A stretch of DNA of 64,000 nucleotides from Flavobacterium sp. ASV13 (GTDB lineage Bacteria; Bacteroidota; Bacteroidia; Flavobacteriales; Flavobacteriaceae), in assembly GCF_000745775.1 (NCBI RefSeq), contig NZ_JQJY01000001.1:620001-684000 (forward strand), in the 5' to 3' direction. Made by a program: the position numbers and the translations under genes. How positions within the stretch are numbered: position 1 is the stretch's first letter; the number at the start of each line of letters is the position of its first letter. The notes beneath the pieces are model-generated. The model was given only the letters and a program-made list of their open reading frames with translations, was not told the DNA's origin and made no database searches. Below are positions 8,654-17,268 of this stretch, piece after piece.

Positions 8654-9226
8654 ATGAATATCAGAAAAGCCAAAATATCAGATTCAGAACAAATCGCTCC
8701 TATTTTATTATTGGCAATGGAAGATATCATTTATAAATTCATCAAAAAAGAAGATTACGCTTCCGCGAAAGATTTCCTGCAGTATTTCATTGGGAAAGAA
8801 AACAATCAATATTCTTTTCAGAATTGTTTTATCGCTGAAGAAAATAATGAAATCATTGGCGCTGTGAACATTTATAATGGCGCTGATTTAGAAGCTTTAA
8901 GAACTCCAATTATCGAATATATCAGAACACATTTTAATCCCGAATTCGATCCTGAATTAGAAACAAAAGCCGGTGAATTTTATATTGATTCCTTAGGCGT
9001 GAATCCGAAATATCAGGGAAAAGGAATTGGATCCAAAATACTTCGTTTTCTTATTGAAGAATATGTAATCAAAAAAAATCAGACCTTAGGATTATTAGTT
9101 GAAGAAGATAACCCGAATGCCAAAAAACTATATTTAAATCTCGGATTTCAGCCTGTTGGCGAGAAAACTTTGGTCGGAAAAAAACTCGAACACCTTCAAA
9201 TTAGCCCGAAAACATTGGTTTTTTAA
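8654..9226 (+). CDS. GNAT family N-acetyltransferase
   Basis: A 190-residue GNAT-fold acetyltransferase. The acetyl-CoA pyrophosphate-binding motif is in LGVNPKYQGKGIGSKIL (about residues 114-130; Q/RxxGxG/A form). The motif-B segment NPNAKKLYLNLGFQPVGE follows (about residues 154-171). The N-terminus MNIRKAKISDSEQIAPILLLAM is typical of the family. The substrate (small amine, amino acid or protein N-terminus) cannot be told. It appears monocistronic. Confidence 0.88.
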   Translation: MNIRKAKISDSEQIAPILLLAMEDIIYKFIKKEDYASAKDFLQYFIGKENNQYSFQNCFIAEENNEIIGAVNIYNGADLEALRTPIIEYIRTHFNPEFDPELETKAGEFYIDSLGVNPKYQGKGIGSKILRFLIEEYVIKKNQTLGLLVEEDNPNAKKLYLNLGFQPVGEKTLVGKKLEHLQISPKTLVF

Positions 9227-9310
9227 TTTTTTTTATATTTTTTTTCAAATTTTTGTCCAATTCTGAAACTTCAGTTGTCATTAGGGTATAAACAATTAAA
9301 ATTATACAAC

Positions 9311-9763
9311 ATGGAAACTAGAATTAATGTATTCGAAAAAGGTCAAAAAGCAATCTCAACATTATTTGGCATCAGCGGTTATTTGAAAAAATCAGAACTT
9401 GAAAGATCTCTTTTCGAATTAGTCGAAATTAGAATTTCTCAAATCAACAATTGCGCTTATTGTCTTGATATGCATACTAAAGAAGCGATGGCGCATGGCG
9501 AAACAACACAGCGTTTATTTGGTTTGAGTGCATGGAAAGAAACTCCGTATTTCACACAACGCGAAAGAGTTGCACTTGCTTATGCAGAAGCCGTAAATGC
9601 ATGTGATGTTCCAGACGAAATCTATGATATCGCTAAAGCCGAATTTTCTGAAGAAGAATTAATCGATCTTACGCTTGCCATTGGTACAATCAACATGTGG
9701 AATCGTCTTAACATCGCTTTTGCGAATACTCCAGGAACTTACAGAGTGGGACAATTTGGATAA
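9311..9763 (+). CDS. Carboxymuconolactone decarboxylase family / AhpD-like alkylhydroperoxidase
   Basis: A 150-residue protein from ATG 9311; an in-frame TTG at 9275 is less likely. The AhpD redox signature E-x6-C-x2-C-x3-H is seen as EIRISQINNCAYCLDMH, with Cys48, Cys51 and His55. This supports peroxidase or thiol-disulfide activity in the cytoplasm. It is followed at about 95 bases by a YCII/DGPF protein and then an ECF42-type sigma factor. CMD/AhpD and DGPF proteins are often neighbours of such sigma factors, so the three may form one stress-response unit. Confidence 0.88.
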   Translation: METRINVFEKGQKAISTLFGISGYLKKSELERSLFELVEIRISQINNCAYCLDMHTKEAMAHGETTQRLFGLSAWKETPYFTQRERVALAYAEAVNACDVPDEIYDIAKAEFSEEELIDLTLAIGTINMWNRLNIAFANTPGTYRVGQFG

Positions 9764-9857
9764 ATAAACCGAGCTGTTTTTATATTTGCTAAAAACACTA
9801 AATTTATATCATTATAAAAACAGCTTCTTTTTTATAAAATCATTAAAACGTATCAAA

Positions 9858-10196
9858 ATGAACGAATTCATATTAATTTTCAGAAGAGATTTTACGACTA
9901 AAGAACTCCAGCCTTCACCAGAAGAATATCAACAACATTTACAACAATGGCAAAACTGGTTTGGCGGACTTGCAGCGCAGGATAAATTAGCAAGACCTTT
10001 ACAACGCTGGGACGGAAAAGGAAAACTTGTAACGTCAAACAAAGGAATCACTGACGGACCTTTTGTTGAAATCAAAGAATCTATTGGCGGATTAATCGTT
10101 ATAAAAGCCAAAGATTATGATGAAGCGGCAGCAATTGCACAAGGATGTCCAGTTCTGGATTTCGGCGGCAATGTCGAAATTAGAATGGCGGTTTAA
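9858..10196 (+). CDS. YCII-related DGPF-domain protein
   Basis: A 112-residue protein from ATG 9858 (the frame is open further upstream to 9786, but that stretch is poorly coding). It has a ferredoxin-like YCII fold with the diagnostic DGPF motif at residues 66-69 (GITDGPFVEIKES). In ECF42 systems DGPF proteins are encoded next to the sigma factor, and the same arrangement is seen here. The biochemical role is not established. It is probably co-transcribed with the AhpD-like gene upstream. Confidence 0.88.
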   Translation: MNEFILIFRRDFTTKELQPSPEEYQQHLQQWQNWFGGLAAQDKLARPLQRWDGKGKLVTSNKGITDGPFVEIKESIGGLIVIKAKDYDEAAAIAQGCPVLDFGGNVEIRMAV

Positions 10197-10204
10197 TAAT
10201 TATG

Positions 10205-10282
10205 AATTGTTAATTGTCAATTATAAATTATAAATTATCACTTTATCGTTTTTACATAATTCACAATTGACAATTAACAATT
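10205..10282 (+). repeat. 18-bp inverted repeat between YCII and sigma factor genes
   Basis: Arms AATTGTTAATTGTCAATT (10205-10222) and AATTGACAATTAACAATT (10265-10282) match perfectly. The right arm ends 7 bases before the TTG start of the sigma gene, so in RNA the hairpin would cover the ribosome-binding region. Similar words occur at 745-775. Confidence 0.75.
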
Positions 10283-10289
10283 AACAATT

Positions 10290-11540
10290 TTGGAAAAAGA
10301 GCTTATACCCAATTTATTCAGAACAGAATACCAAAAAATTGTTTCGGTACTTTGCAGTTTGTTTGGCATTCATCATATTGAAATTGCCGAAGATATTGTG
10401 AGCGATACTTTTTTGGCTGCTTCTGAAACTTGGGCTATAAAAGGAATTCCAGAAAATCCGACGGCCTGGCTTTATACCGTTGCCAAAAACAAAACCAAAA
10501 ATCATTTTAAGCGAAATGACATTTTTGAAAAGAAAGTTGTTTCTGAAATAAAACACAATTCACCATTGAATGGTGAGGATATTGAAATTGATTTATCAGA
10601 ACAAAATATTGTAGATAGTCAGTTGGCGATGATTTTTACGGTCTGTAATCCTTGCAATTCAGACGAAGCGCAGATTGCATTGGCGCTGAATTTATTATGC
10701 GGATTTGGAATAAGTGAAATCTCAGATGCTTTTTTATCTAATAAAGAAGTGATTTACAAACGTATAAATCGTGCCAAAGAAAAGCTCAAAGAAGAAAACA
10801 TCAAAATCCAAAGTCCAAATCCAACTGAAATTATAGCACGAATTGATACCGTTTTAAAAACAATTTATCTGCTTTTTTCTGAGGGCTACTACTCGACTTC
10901 ACAAAATACCACGCTTCGAAAAGATCTTTGTGCCGAAGCCATGCGCCTTAACTATTTATTGATTCAGAATCAAGCAACAAATTTACCCGCTGCCAATGCT
11001 TTAATGGCATTAATGTGTTTTCATTCCTCCCGATTTGAAGCCCGAACATCAGAAAGCGGTGAGATTATATTATATCAAGATCAGGATGAAAAACTTTGGA
11101 ATCAGGAATTAATTGACCGCGGCACTTATTTTTTGGGCAAATCTTCCATCGGGAATACACTTTCAAAATACCATCTTGAAGCTGGAATTGCGTATTGGCA
11201 CACCTTAAAAAGTGATACTTCAGAAAAATGGAAACATATTCTGGAACTTTACAATCATTTAATCATTTTAGAATATTCTCCAATTGTAGCTTTGAACCGC
11301 ACTTTTGCCTTATCAAAAGTTATGGGCAAACAAGAAGCTATAATTGAAGCAGAAAAACTAAATTTGACTGATAATCATTTTTATTATTCGCTGCTCGGGA
11401 ATTTATATATTGATATTGATAACCAAAAAGCAAAAAATCATTTTGAAACGGCTCTTAAATTGGCCAAAACAGTTTCGGATAAAAATATTATCAGTAAAAA
11501 TATTTTGGAACTTAATTCTAAAATGGAAAATCAGAAATAA
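10290..11540 (+). CDS. ECF RNA polymerase sigma factor, ECF42 type with long C-terminal domain
   Basis: A 416-residue protein. Sigma region 2 lies at about residues 10-75 (AEDIVSDTFLAASETWAIKGIPENPTAWL, split by the usual helices). Region 4 lies at about 110-170 (IALALNLLCGFGISEISDAFLSNKEVIYKRINRAKEKL). A C-terminal extension of about 230 residues resembles the TPR-like domain of ECF42 sigmas. The start is TTG 10290 (MEKELIPNLFRTEYQK), since no ATG precedes conserved region 2. I see no anti-sigma gene, as is usual for ECF42. The DGPF partner lies directly upstream. Confidence 0.9.
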   Translation: MEKELIPNLFRTEYQKIVSVLCSLFGIHHIEIAEDIVSDTFLAASETWAIKGIPENPTAWLYTVAKNKTKNHFKRNDIFEKKVVSEIKHNSPLNGEDIEIDLSEQNIVDSQLAMIFTVCNPCNSDEAQIALALNLLCGFGISEISDAFLSNKEVIYKRINRAKEKLKEENIKIQSPNPTEIIARIDTVLKTIYLLFSEGYYSTSQNTTLRKDLCAEAMRLNYLLIQNQATNLPAANALMALMCFHSSRFEARTSESGEIILYQDQDEKLWNQELIDRGTYFLGKSSIGNTLSKYHLEAGIAYWHTLKSDTSEKWKHILELYNHLIILEYSPIVALNRTFALSKVMGKQEAIIEAEKLNLTDNHFYYSLLGNLYIDIDNQKAKNHFETALKLAKTVSDKNIISKNILELNSKMENQK

Positions 11541-11548
11541 AACTCAAT

Positions 11549-12421
11549 ATGCTAAACCATCAATTTTTTGAATCTAATTATAAAAAACTCGGCTTCTTTG
11601 CCTTGAATGAGAATTTTATTGAAGAAATTAATGGCGAAGCGTACAAACCTTATATTAAAGTCCTTTATCTTCCTGAAGGATATTCGATTACAATCGATTT
11701 TAAACATTATCAGACTTCCTGTCCTTCCCTATTCTTTATCAACAGCAATCAATATTTACAAATTGACAAAGAAGGACAGAAACCAGGTTATTTTATGTAT
11801 TATAACCGCGATTTTTATTGTGTACAAATTCATGATGCCGAAGTGGCCTGCGACGGATTATTGTTCAATAATATTTTTGAAATGCCAATGACAGCCATTC
11901 CCGATAAAGAAGTTGTTTTTATTGATGGCATTTACAAGCAATTGCAACAAGAATTTGATTCACCCGATTCTTCTCAGGAAGAAATGATCCGAACGTATTT
12001 AAAACAGTTGATTATAAAAGCAACCCGAATTTGGAAAATACAGCAGTTAGGCGTTTTGAATGATGAACCTTCAAAAGAAATGGATTTCTTCAGGGATTTC
12101 AGCCGATTGGTTGAAATTCATTTCAGAACCAAACATACCGTTGCTGATTATGCTGATATTCTTGGTGTTGCCCCAAAAACACTTTCGAATAAATTCAATC
12201 GATTAGAGCTTCAACAGCCAAATGATATTATTAAAGACCGAATTATTCTGGAGGCAAAACGACTTTTGGGCTATTCTTCTTTAAGCGTAAAAGAGATTGC
12301 ATATCAACTCGGATATGAAGATCCGGCCTATTTTAACCGACTTTTCACCAATAAAGTTGGCGATACTCCATCAAATTTCAAGAAAAAATACCTTCAAGGG
12401 AAAAATGTACAATTAGAATAG
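11549..12421 (+). CDS. AraC family transcriptional regulator
   Basis: A 290-residue regulator starting 8 bases after the sigma factor stop, so probably in the same transcript. The N-terminal ~175 residues form a cupin-like sensing domain. The C-terminal ~100 residues contain two HTH motifs, including the signature VKEIAYQLGYEDPAYFNRLFTNKVGDTPSNFKKKY (given here only as a landmark near residues 249-283; key residues are the GYED-PAYFNRLF core). It precedes a secreted hydrolase gene by 79 bases and may activate it. Confidence 0.88.
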   Translation: MLNHQFFESNYKKLGFFALNENFIEEINGEAYKPYIKVLYLPEGYSITIDFKHYQTSCPSLFFINSNQYLQIDKEGQKPGYFMYYNRDFYCVQIHDAEVACDGLLFNNIFEMPMTAIPDKEVVFIDGIYKQLQQEFDSPDSSQEEMIRTYLKQLIIKATRIWKIQQLGVLNDEPSKEMDFFRDFSRLVEIHFRTKHTVADYADILGVAPKTLSNKFNRLELQQPNDIIKDRIILEAKRLLGYSSLSVKEIAYQLGYEDPAYFNRLFTNKVGDTPSNFKKKYLQGKNVQLE

Positions 12422-12500
12422 ACTTTTATCTATTTTTAAGGCTTTATAACCACCATATCTTTGTCCTATCAAATTATAAATAATTAAAAAGATAAAAGAT

Positions 12501-13550
12501 ATGAAAACTATTAAAGCATTACAACAGCGTTTATTTATTGCAGCATTGTTAATCGTAAGTACAATTGCTTCAGCACAAGAAAGACCTTATAAAGGACAAA
12601 ATGACCCGGAAATTTTTACAGAAGTACGAGGCTTCTTAAACGCATTAAATTCAGGTGACGGAAAACCTTTGGAACAATTACCTGTCGCAGACGCACGAAA
12701 TGTATTAGTTGGTGCACAAAAATCGGTTGAAGTTGATTATTCTGGAATTGAAGAATCTGAAAAAGTAATTTCTCAAAACGGATTAAAAGTAAAAATTCAT
12801 ATTACGAAACCTAAAGGCGCAAAAGCAAATGCACCAGTATTTATCTTTATTCACGGCGGTGGCTGGGTTTTAGGAGATTATCCAACTCATAGAAGATTAG
12901 TGAGAGATTTGGTTGTTGAAAGCGGTGCAGTGGCGGTTTTCCCAGATTATACTCCTTCTCCAGAAGCAAAATATCCTGTTGCAATCAATGAAATTTATGC
13001 AGCAACACAATGGGTTTCTGAAAACGGAAAAGAAATTGGTGTTGATGGTAAAAACCTTGCCGTTGTTGGAAACAGCGTTGGAGGAAATATGACTGCCGCA
13101 ATCACTTTGATGGCAAAAGATAAAAAAGGTCCGCATATTAAATTACAAGTTTTATTATGGCCTGTAACTGATGCTAATTTTGAAACTGAATCTTATAATT
13201 TGTATGCAAACGGACGTTTCCTTACTAAAAATATGATGAAATGGTTTTGGGATAATTATTTACCAGAAACTTCAAAAAGAACTGAAAAATACGCTTCTCC
13301 ATTACAAGCTAGTTTAGCTGAACTTAAAGATCTTCCTCCTGCATTAGTTCAAACTGCTGAAAATGATGTTTTAAGAGATGAAGGTGAAGCTTATGCAAGA
13401 AAGTTAAACGAAGCTGGAGTTCCTGTAACCTTGACAAGATACAACGGATTGATTCACGATTACGGACTTTTAAACCCAATTTCAAATGTTCCCGCTATTC
13501 AGACTGCTATTCAACAAGCTGCAATCGTAATCAAAACGACTTTGAAATAA
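12501..13550 (+). CDS. Secreted alpha/beta hydrolase, HSL/lipase-esterase type
   Basis: A 349-residue protein with a cleavable signal peptide (cleavage near ASAQ, residues 22-25). The oxyanion-hole motif is HGGGWVLGD. The nucleophile elbow GNSVGG places the catalytic Ser at residue 192. The Asp is likely in ENDVLRDEG and the His in GLIHDYG. This order and spacing match the hormone-sensitive lipase / acetyl-hydrolase family. It probably acts in the periplasm on small esters. The AraC gene upstream may regulate it, and a strong terminator follows. Confidence 0.9.
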   Translation: MKTIKALQQRLFIAALLIVSTIASAQERPYKGQNDPEIFTEVRGFLNALNSGDGKPLEQLPVADARNVLVGAQKSVEVDYSGIEESEKVISQNGLKVKIHITKPKGAKANAPVFIFIHGGGWVLGDYPTHRRLVRDLVVESGAVAVFPDYTPSPEAKYPVAINEIYAATQWVSENGKEIGVDGKNLAVVGNSVGGNMTAAITLMAKDKKGPHIKLQVLLWPVTDANFETESYNLYANGRFLTKNMMKWFWDNYLPETSKRTEKYASPLQASLAELKDLPPALVQTAENDVLRDEGEAYARKLNEAGVPVTLTRYNGLIHDYGLLNPISNVPAIQTAIQQAAIVIKTTLK

Positions 13551-13569
13551 GAATCAAATCAAAAAATAA

Positions 13570-13600
13570 AAAATGGGCAGAAATTATTCTGCCCATTTTT
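13570..13600 (+). terminator. Rho-independent terminator after hydrolase
   Basis: AAAATGGGCAGAA and TTCTGCCCATTTT form a perfect 13-bp stem with a 4-base loop and trailing T residues. Confidence 0.92.
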
Positions 13601-13740
13601 ATTGCTCAAAAAATTAAAATAGGAAACTGGCTTATAAAAAATATCTTCATTAAATAATCCGTACTTTATCTTCGGGCATACTATTAAAATAAAAAAACAA
13701 AAAAAAATCCTGTGGCAAAAGTAGCAAGTCATAAAACAGA

Positions 13741-13765
13741 AAAATCACTATAAATAGTGATTTTT
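13741..13765 (-). terminator. Terminator after NmrA-like gene (minus strand)
   Basis: AAAATCACTA (13741-13750) and TAGTGATTTT (13755-13764) form a 10-bp stem just downstream of the NmrA-like stop at 13787. T residues follow on both strands. Confidence 0.7.
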
Positions 13766-13786
13766 CGTTTTGGATCTTTTTAATTT

Positions 13787-14665
13787 TTAGAAATTAGACG
13801 CAAACTCTTTTGCAAAATCTTCTAATTTGATTTTTCCGTCAACAGCAGTTTTATTTTTCAGGAAATCTTCGGCAATTGCTCCGCTTCTCAAACCTGTTCC
13901 CATTTCTGTGTACAAACCTGCAATTTCTTCGGGTAATCCCGCCTGAGCCATGCCGTTTAAAGATTGTTCGTCAGTAAATTCAATCCAAGGCAATTCTGGT
14001 TTACCAATTGCTTCTCCTAAAACTTTTGCAACATCACTTGGCGTGCGAACGTCGCTAACAATATAACGAACATTTTTTCCTGATCCTGTTTTCTCTAATT
14101 CTTCGGTAACGGCAGTCGCAATATCTTCTGGATGAACATACGGAACAACAGTTGATCCTGGGTAATTTGCACCAATAATTCCGGCTCCTTTTATCATTGG
14201 AACATCATTATAAAAATTGGTGAAGAAAAATCCGGCGCGTAAGAATGTTATTGAAGTGTTTTCTAACTTTTCGTATATTTTTTCAATGTTGTAAATTCCA
14301 GCGATTGGGCCAGTTCCATTTGGCAAGTCAGCGCCAATACTGCTTAACATCACAACGCGCTTAACGCCTGATTTTTTGATTGCATTTGCAAAAGCATTTC
14401 CTGCTTCGGTCATATTAACCAGAATATTTGAACCTCCCATATTTGGTGGCGTCATAACATAAACTGCATCTGTGCCTGTAAATGCTTTTTCCAAAAAAAT
14501 TGCATCGCTCACAGAACCAATTGCAGGTTTTCCTCCCAACGCTTCAATAGCTTCGCTTCTGTCAGAACTACTACTAATAACGGTAACTTCATGCCCAGAA
14601 GCAACAAGTTTTTTCAATAATGGTTTTCCTATGTTCCCCAAAGAACCTGATATTGTAATTTTCAT
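13787..14665 (-). CDS. NmrA-like NAD(P)-binding protein / NAD(P)H:quinone oxidoreductase-like
   Basis: A 292-residue atypical SDR. It opens with the Rossmann motif GSLGNIGKPLLKKL and has the VYVMTPPNMGGSN and RAGFFFTNF segments usual in NmrA/HSCARG-type proteins and in QorB-like quinone reductases. There is no classical YxxxK pair in the expected place, as in other NmrA members. It is divergent from an HxlR regulator gene with overlapping promoters at 14691-14704. That arrangement parallels quinone-stress reductase/HxlR pairs elsewhere, and substrate-induced derepression is the likely control. Confidence 0.87.
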   Translation of the reverse strand: MKITISGSLGNIGKPLLKKLVASGHEVTVISSSSDRSEAIEALGGKPAIGSVSDAIFLEKAFTGTDAVYVMTPPNMGGSNILVNMTEAGNAFANAIKKSGVKRVVMLSSIGADLPNGTGPIAGIYNIEKIYEKLENTSITFLRAGFFFTNFYNDVPMIKGAGIIGANYPGSTVVPYVHPEDIATAVTEELEKTGSGKNVRYIVSDVRTPSDVAKVLGEAIGKPELPWIEFTDEQSLNGMAQAGLPEEIAGLYTEMGTGLRSGAIAEDFLKNKTAVDGKIKLEDFAKEFASNF

Positions 14666-14690
14666 AAGTATATTTTTTTATTATCTGAAA

Positions 14691-14729
14691 CAAAGGTATA
14701 TTTGTACTTACTTTTACACAAGTACTTAC
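14691..14729. promoter_or_regulatory. Divergent overlapping promoters with GTACTTAC repeats
   Basis: On the plus strand TATATTTG (14697-14704) is a -7 element for the HxlR gene. On the minus strand TACCTTTG (14691-14698) is one for the NmrA-like gene, with TTG 20 bases upstream. GTACTTAC occurs at 14704-14711 and 14722-14729, an 18-base period. GTACTT/AAGTAC (14704-14709 and 14720-14725) is also inverted. This is a probable HxlR operator. Confidence 0.65.
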
Positions 14730-14745
14730 CCTAAAGTATGCACAA

Positions 14746-15108
14746 ATGACAGCTATCAAAGAATCTTCGACAATTCAGGAAAATAAACAATATGCGTTAG
14801 AAAAATGTCCCGTAACATACGTAATGGAGAAAATTGGCGGTTATTGGAAACCTATTATTTTATATCATCTTTCTAGTGGAAGTCAGCGTTACAGTGAATT
14901 AAAAAGAGCGATTCCAGCCGTTAGTGAAAAAATGCTGATTCAGCACCTTAAACAACTTGAAGCTGATAATCTTATTATTAGAGAAGCAAAACCTGTTGTT
15001 CCTCCTTTTGTAACGTATCGTTTAAGTCCAGCAGGAAACGGTTTGATGCCTGTTATTCAGGCAATGGCAGAATGGGCTTTTATTGATAAAGAAAATGGAT
15101 TTTTTTGA
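14746..15108 (+). CDS. HxlR-type winged-helix regulator (first of three)
   Basis: A 120-residue MarR-like HxlR regulator. The core is CPVTYVMEKIGGYWKPIIL (the conserved Cys is residue 21), followed by the wing helices YSELKRAIPAVSEKMLIQHLKQLE and the beta wing VTYRLSPAGNGL. The single Cys near the N-terminus may sense electrophiles or oxidation, as shown for relatives such as HypR and QorR. It is divergent from the NmrA-like oxidoreductase, its most likely target. Confidence 0.88.
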   Translation: MTAIKESSTIQENKQYALEKCPVTYVMEKIGGYWKPIILYHLSSGSQRYSELKRAIPAVSEKMLIQHLKQLEADNLIIREAKPVVPPFVTYRLSPAGNGLMPVIQAMAEWAFIDKENGFF

Positions 15109-15208
15109 AGGGACAAAGCAACAAAGTGACAAAGTGACAAAGGTTTTACTGCACTTTTAACTTTGTTGCTTTGTCACTTTGTCCCTTTGAACCTTTGCAT
15201 CTCTGTCC
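15109..15208. repeat. CAAAG-word repeat cluster with inverted arms, between convergent genes
   Basis: Tandem CAAAG words (GGGACAAAG, CAACAAAG, GTGACAAAG) on the left face complementary words (CTTTGTTG, CTTTGTCAC, CTTTGTCCC) on the right. Together they form a long imperfect hairpin between the HxlR and GNAT stop codons. It may act as a bidirectional terminator. Related words are at 17708-17740, 17956-17990 and 49552-49588. Confidence 0.7.
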
Positions 15209-15646
15209 CTATTTAAGTTTATTAGATAAATGAACTGCTGTCAATGCAAATCCGTTTTTAAGATATACTTTTTGCGCAGTATTGTTTGTAAAACCAGTAT
15301 CTAGAACTACGTAATCTTTATCAAGAGAAACTGCAATTCCTTCAACATGTTTCAACAATTGTGTTGCAAAACCTTTTCCGCGGTGTGTTTCTAAAGTGCA
15401 CAAATCATCTATATAAATTATATTTCCACTGTGCAGTGAAGTCATAATTCGGTAGCCGGCAAAGGCAACAACTTTGTTTTGATCCACTATTCCGGCGATG
15501 CTGTATTTTTCGTTTTGCATCATTTCGGCAATGGTTGATTGCCATTTTGTTTTATCCAAATGCGGCCTTAAAACAAAAGCAACATCCCAGCATTGTTCAA
15601 TTTCTAATTCTGTTTCAATTTTTTTGATTTCATAAATCGTTTCCAT
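15209..15646 (-). CDS. GNAT family N-acetyltransferase
   Basis: A 145-residue acetyltransferase from ATG 15646; an in-frame TTG at 15682 is also possible. It contains IDDLCTLETHRGKGFATQLLKHVE, whose R-G-K-G-F-A is the acetyl-CoA-binding motif, and ends with YLKNGFALTAVHLSNKL. A single GNAT domain fills the protein. The substrate is unknown. It is convergent with the HxlR gene and tandem with the MocR gene upstream (about 80 bases). Confidence 0.87.
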   Translation of the reverse strand: METIYEIKKIETELEIEQCWDVAFVLRPHLDKTKWQSTIAEMMQNEKYSIAGIVDQNKVVAFAGYRIMTSLHSGNIIYIDDLCTLETHRGKGFATQLLKHVEGIAVSLDKDYVVLDTGFTNNTAQKVYLKNGFALTAVHLSNKLK

Positions 15647-15727
15647 AATTCTGTTTTTATCCAAAATTACAGCTGTAATCAAAATCCAAAATAATCCAAT
15701 TTTAAAATCAATACTGGTCCAGAAGTT

Positions 15728-17191
15728 TTAAAGAACTTTCTTCAGAATCACAAAAGCTTTTTCCATTTCGTTTTCATTTAAAGAAGCAAATCCCATTCTG
15801 ATTGCATTTGTATCGAAAAAATCATTTTTATAAAACTTTCCATTACTTATTGAAAGTCCTTTTACAGAAGCATCATTCGACATTTTCTCCAAATTAATAT
15901 TCTGATGAAAATTTGCCCAGACTGCCAGTCCGCCTTCCGGAATTTTAAATTCAATTTCATTTTTAAAATCAGATTGAAGAATGTCGCAAAAATGATTTCG
16001 GCGTTGTTTGTAGATTTTCAATGATTTTCTGAAATGTCTTTCCATTTCTCCGTTTCTAAATAGTACTGCAAAAGCTTCTTCCAAAAGCGTATCGCCCTGC
16101 CTGTCAATCATTTTTCGTAAAACTGCTGCAGCTTCAATAAACATAGGAGATGCAATCATAAAACCAATTCGCAATGCCGGGGCAAAAGTCTTCGAAATAG
16201 ATCCGATATAAATCACATTCTGATTGTGGTCAATACTTGCTAAAGGCAAATACGGTTTGTTTTCGTAATGAAAATCAAAATCATAATCGTCTTCGATAAT
16301 CGCAAAACGATATTCTTTAGCAAGATTTAATAATTTCAAACGACGTTCCATACTCATTGTAACGCCTGTTGGGCAATGATGATGCGGAATAATATAAACT
16401 GCTTTTATTTTTTTGTTTTTCAGAATTTCTTCCAAATAATCGGTGTCCATTCCGTTTTCGTCAATCGGAATTCGTTCTAAATTGGCGCCGGAATATTTGA
16501 AAGTTTCATCAGCAGTTGTAAAACTCGAAACGCCTACAGCAATAGTATCATTCGGATTCAAGATCAATTGCGAAGCCAGATAAATTCCCATCTGACTGCC
16601 TTTTGTAATAATTATATTTTCGGGAGAAACCGATAAGCCACGCGTATTTGAAAGATAACGGCAAATGGATAGACGTAGATTTTCTGAACCCATTGTGCTG
16701 CCATATTTCAGAAAATTTTTGCCATAAAATTTTTTGGACAAACTTCTATATTCGCGCATCAGCTGGTCAATCGGCGCTAAGCGAACATCGGGAAAACCGT
16801 CATCAATAATTATTTGGTCTTTTTGAGTGCTTTTCCCTGAGATAATAATTTCTTTCTGAAATTTATTTTCCCAAATAAAACCTTCCTGGCGCTGACTTTT
16901 ATCGTTTTCGGGCAATTTTACTTTTGAAATTATAGGTAATTTAGAAAGTACAAAAACGCCTTTTCTGTCAATTGATTCGGCCCAGCCTTGGCTTATTAAT
17001 TCTTCGTAAGCTAATTTTACGGTATTTCTATTAATACCAATGAGTTCCGATAATACGCGAGAACTCGGCAATATATCGGACGGTTTCAGAGTTCCGTTCG
17101 TAATCAGCGTTATAAAAGTATTGCAAACCTGAATATACAATGTTACAGAAGATTCGCGGTCAATTTGAATTAATGATTTATATGGCAACAT
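15728..17191 (-). CDS. MocR/PdxR-type GntR regulator fused to aminotransferase
   Basis: A protein of about 487 residues. The N-terminal GntR winged helix covers about residues 8-70 (LPSSRVLSELIGINRNTVKLAYEEL). A fold-type I PLP aminotransferase domain covers about 110-487, with the PLP lysine at Lys334 (SISKTFAPALR) and a YDFDFHY segment. I chose ATG 17191 because a -7-like element (TAAATTTG, minus strand, 17223-17230) lies where the upstream GTG at 17221 would be. MocR proteins often control the divergent neighbour, here a DoxX gene, or vitamin B6/amino-acid metabolism. Confidence 0.9.
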   Translation of the reverse strand: MLPYKSLIQIDRESSVTLYIQVCNTFITLITNGTLKPSDILPSSRVLSELIGINRNTVKLAYEELISQGWAESIDRKGVFVLSKLPIISKVKLPENDKSQRQEGFIWENKFQKEIIISGKSTQKDQIIIDDGFPDVRLAPIDQLMREYRSLSKKFYGKNFLKYGSTMGSENLRLSICRYLSNTRGLSVSPENIIITKGSQMGIYLASQLILNPNDTIAVGVSSFTTADETFKYSGANLERIPIDENGMDTDYLEEILKNKKIKAVYIIPHHHCPTGVTMSMERRLKLLNLAKEYRFAIIEDDYDFDFHYENKPYLPLASIDHNQNVIYIGSISKTFAPALRIGFMIASPMFIEAAAVLRKMIDRQGDTLLEEAFAVLFRNGEMERHFRKSLKIYKQRRNHFCDILQSDFKNEIEFKIPEGGLAVWANFHQNINLEKMSNDASVKGLSISNGKFYKNDFFDTNAIRMGFASLNENEMEKAFVILKKVL

Positions 17192-17268
17192 CTGGGCTGT
17201 AGTTTTTATAAAAATTGGCACACAAATTTACCCAACATATTTTTACTTTTACATAAAAAATTATCCAA

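Noticed and set aside
15109..15208. Regular CAAAG repeats considered as a CRISPR array
   Set aside because: Units are only 8-10 bases, the words vary, there are no unique spacers of 25-40 bases and no cas genes.
17191..17221. GTG start for the MocR gene
   Set aside because: It would lie on top of the likely transcription start next to the -7-like element; ATG 17191 gives a normal N-terminus.
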